Positions 6,398-7,471 of a stretch of 7,471 nt of DNA are shown here, one piece after another. The stretch is from Gammaproteobacteria bacterium UBA1119 (GTDB lineage: Bacteria; Pseudomonadota; Gammaproteobacteria; Pseudomonadales; Azotimanducaceae): NCBI GenBank assembly GCA_002313255.1, contig DCBA01000009.1:1-7471 (forward strand), in the 5' to 3' direction. Made by a program: the position numbers and the translations under genes. The number at the start of each line of letters is the position of its first letter. The stretch's first letter is position 1. The notes below the pieces were generated by a model, which had not been told where the DNA came from, made no database searches, and saw nothing but the letters and a program-made list of their open reading frames with translations.

Positions 6398-7471
6398 ATG
6401 AGTGATATCACCGCTTTTCGAGACGAAGTTCGCAGTTGGCTAGAAGAGTATTGTCCGGAGGGTGCTCGGGCCGGAGCGTCCGGCGAAACCGGTGACGCGA
6501 TGCAACGATGGCGAGATGCCTTGATTGAACAAGGTTGGACCGTACCGCTGTGGCCCAAAGAGTATGGTGGTGGTGGTTTAGATCGGGCGCAAGCAAGGGT
6601 GCTCGCCGAAGAGCTCGGGAGGATAAGGGCTCGCCCAGCCATTATGGGTGGCATGGGGACGGGCATGCTTGGTCCAACGTTGTTGGAGTACGGTACAGAG
6701 GAACAAAAAAAGCGACATCTGATTCCTATCACGCGCGGCGAAACACGTTGGTGTCAAGGTTATAGCGAACCAGGTGCCGGTTCAGATCTTGCTGGCGTAC
6801 AGACCAAGGCTGTCGATAAAGGCGATCATTTCCTCATCAACGGTCAAAAGATTTGGACGTCCGGAGCACAATTTGCCAATCGGATGTTTGCATTGGTTCG
6901 GACAGACCCAGATGCACCTAAGCACGAAGGCATCAGTTTCGTTCTATTGGATATGGATCAGCCTGGCATCACCGTCAAACCCATACGAACGATCGGAGGG
7001 AATTCGCCCTTTAACGAGGTTTTCTTCGACGACGCGATAGCGCAGAAAGAAGATCTCATCGGTGAACTTAACCATGGCTGGACCGTTGGTAAACGGCTAC
7101 TTCAGCACGAGCGCTCGGGACAAGGCGGGTTGGGAGGCGTTGGTAGTAATCGTCAGTCGCCTCGCACTTTTGCTCTCGCCGATACCGCAAAGCAATACCG
7201 GGGTGAGAAAGAAGGCCGTATCGAAGACGCCGGTGTCCGCGATCGAGTACTTACCATAGGCATGAATCAAACTGCATTGCAGCTAACACAACGTCGAGTG
7301 ATGGCCGAAAACCGCGGTGGCGAGACCATGAGCTTCGCGACCTCTATTTTTAAGTATGTCAGCACCAATCTTACCCAGGAATTAACCGACCTCCGCGCGC
7401 AAATGATGGGTACCCAAGGCATTGGCTGGGAGGGCGATTCGTTCGACCGAACAGAGTTGGACACCACCCGA
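6398..7471 (+). CDS. Acyl-CoA dehydrogenase (3' partial)
   Basis: The frame is open from the ATG at 6398 to the right edge, giving 358 residues without a stop. It is an FAD-dependent acyl-CoA dehydrogenase (COG1960), which introduces a 2,3 double bond into acyl-CoA thioesters and passes electrons to ETF. Visible landmarks are the N-terminal helical domain (FRDEVRSWLEEY 7-18, VPLWPKEYGGGGLD 49-62), the FAD/substrate loop WCQGYSEPGAGSDLAG (118-133), the beta-domain segment LINGQKIWTSGAQFANRM (147-163), and the C-terminal helical domain with MMGTQGIGWEGDSF (336-349). The family usually continues about 30-50 residues; the end, including the E-G-G-T-S-E-type loop where many members carry the catalytic glutamate, is outside the window. 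Substrate class cannot be fixed, since these enzymes act on fatty, steroid, branched and aromatic acyl-CoAs. It is divergent from the amidohydrolase and may share regulation with it. Confidence 0.92.
   Translation, partial: MSDITAFRDEVRSWLEEYCPEGARAGASGETGDAMQRWRDALIEQGWTVPLWPKEYGGGGLDRAQARVLAEELGRIRARPAIMGGMGTGMLGPTLLEYGTEEQKKRHLIPITRGETRWCQGYSEPGAGSDLAGVQTKAVDKGDHFLINGQKIWTSGAQFANRMFALVRTDPDAPKHEGISFVLLDMDQPGITVKPIRTIGGNSPFNEVFFDDAIAQKEDLIGELNHGWTVGKRLLQHERSGQGGLGGVGSNRQSPRTFALADTAKQYRGEKEGRIEDAGVRDRVLTIGMNQTALQLTQRRVMAENRGGETMSFATSIFKYVSTNLTQELTDLRAQMMGTQGIGWEGDSFDRTELDTTR

Noticed and set aside
6367..6732. 121-codon minus-strand open frame
   Set aside because: It is antisense to the start of the acyl-CoA dehydrogenase, is rich in low-complexity Ser/Pro, and has no family resemblance.

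Overview
The window looks like a chromosomal fragment of a Gram-negative bacterium, most plausibly an uncultivated marine proteobacterium. Two predicted exported proteins (one with a covalent heme-c motif), a haloperoxidase and lipid/amide catabolic genes fit that picture. Taxonomy is inference only: there is no rRNA, tRNA or other marker gene. GC is near 50-60% by eye.

Layout. Positions 1-1113 (+) hold the 3' part of a vanadium-dependent haloperoxidase-type gene with all the classical vanadate-site residues in the expected spacing; its start lies left of the window. Facing it is a four-gene minus-strand block, read from right to left: an amidohydrolase of the N-acyl-D-amino-acid deacylase type (6178-4469), a large exported protein joining a carboxypeptidase-regulatory-like domain, one CxxCH heme site and a beta-propeller-like region (4354-2264), a SnoaL-like protein (2256-1822) and a small exported or membrane-anchored protein of unknown function (1793-1137). 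The last three are separated by only 7 and 28 bases and are probably co-transcribed. The amidohydrolase is separated by 114 bases that contain a bulged inverted repeat. A 219-base divergent region (6179-6397) precedes an acyl-CoA dehydrogenase gene (6398 onward, +) that runs off the right edge.

How the genes may work together. Amidohydrolase, acyl-CoA dehydrogenase and SnoaL-like enzymes often occur together in catabolic clusters of environmental bacteria. Here they sit with a predicted periplasmic heme/propeller protein of unknown reaction. The simplest reading is a substrate-degradation locus: periplasmic redox or lyase chemistry by the propeller protein, cytoplasmic amide hydrolysis, and beta-oxidation-type dehydrogenation. 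The substrate cannot be read from the sequence. The haloperoxidase is convergent and may be unrelated. I found no mobile element, CRISPR array, tRNA or rRNA. The best candidates for something undescribed are the heme/propeller protein with its small partners, and the amidohydrolase lacking two of the usual metal-ligand histidines.
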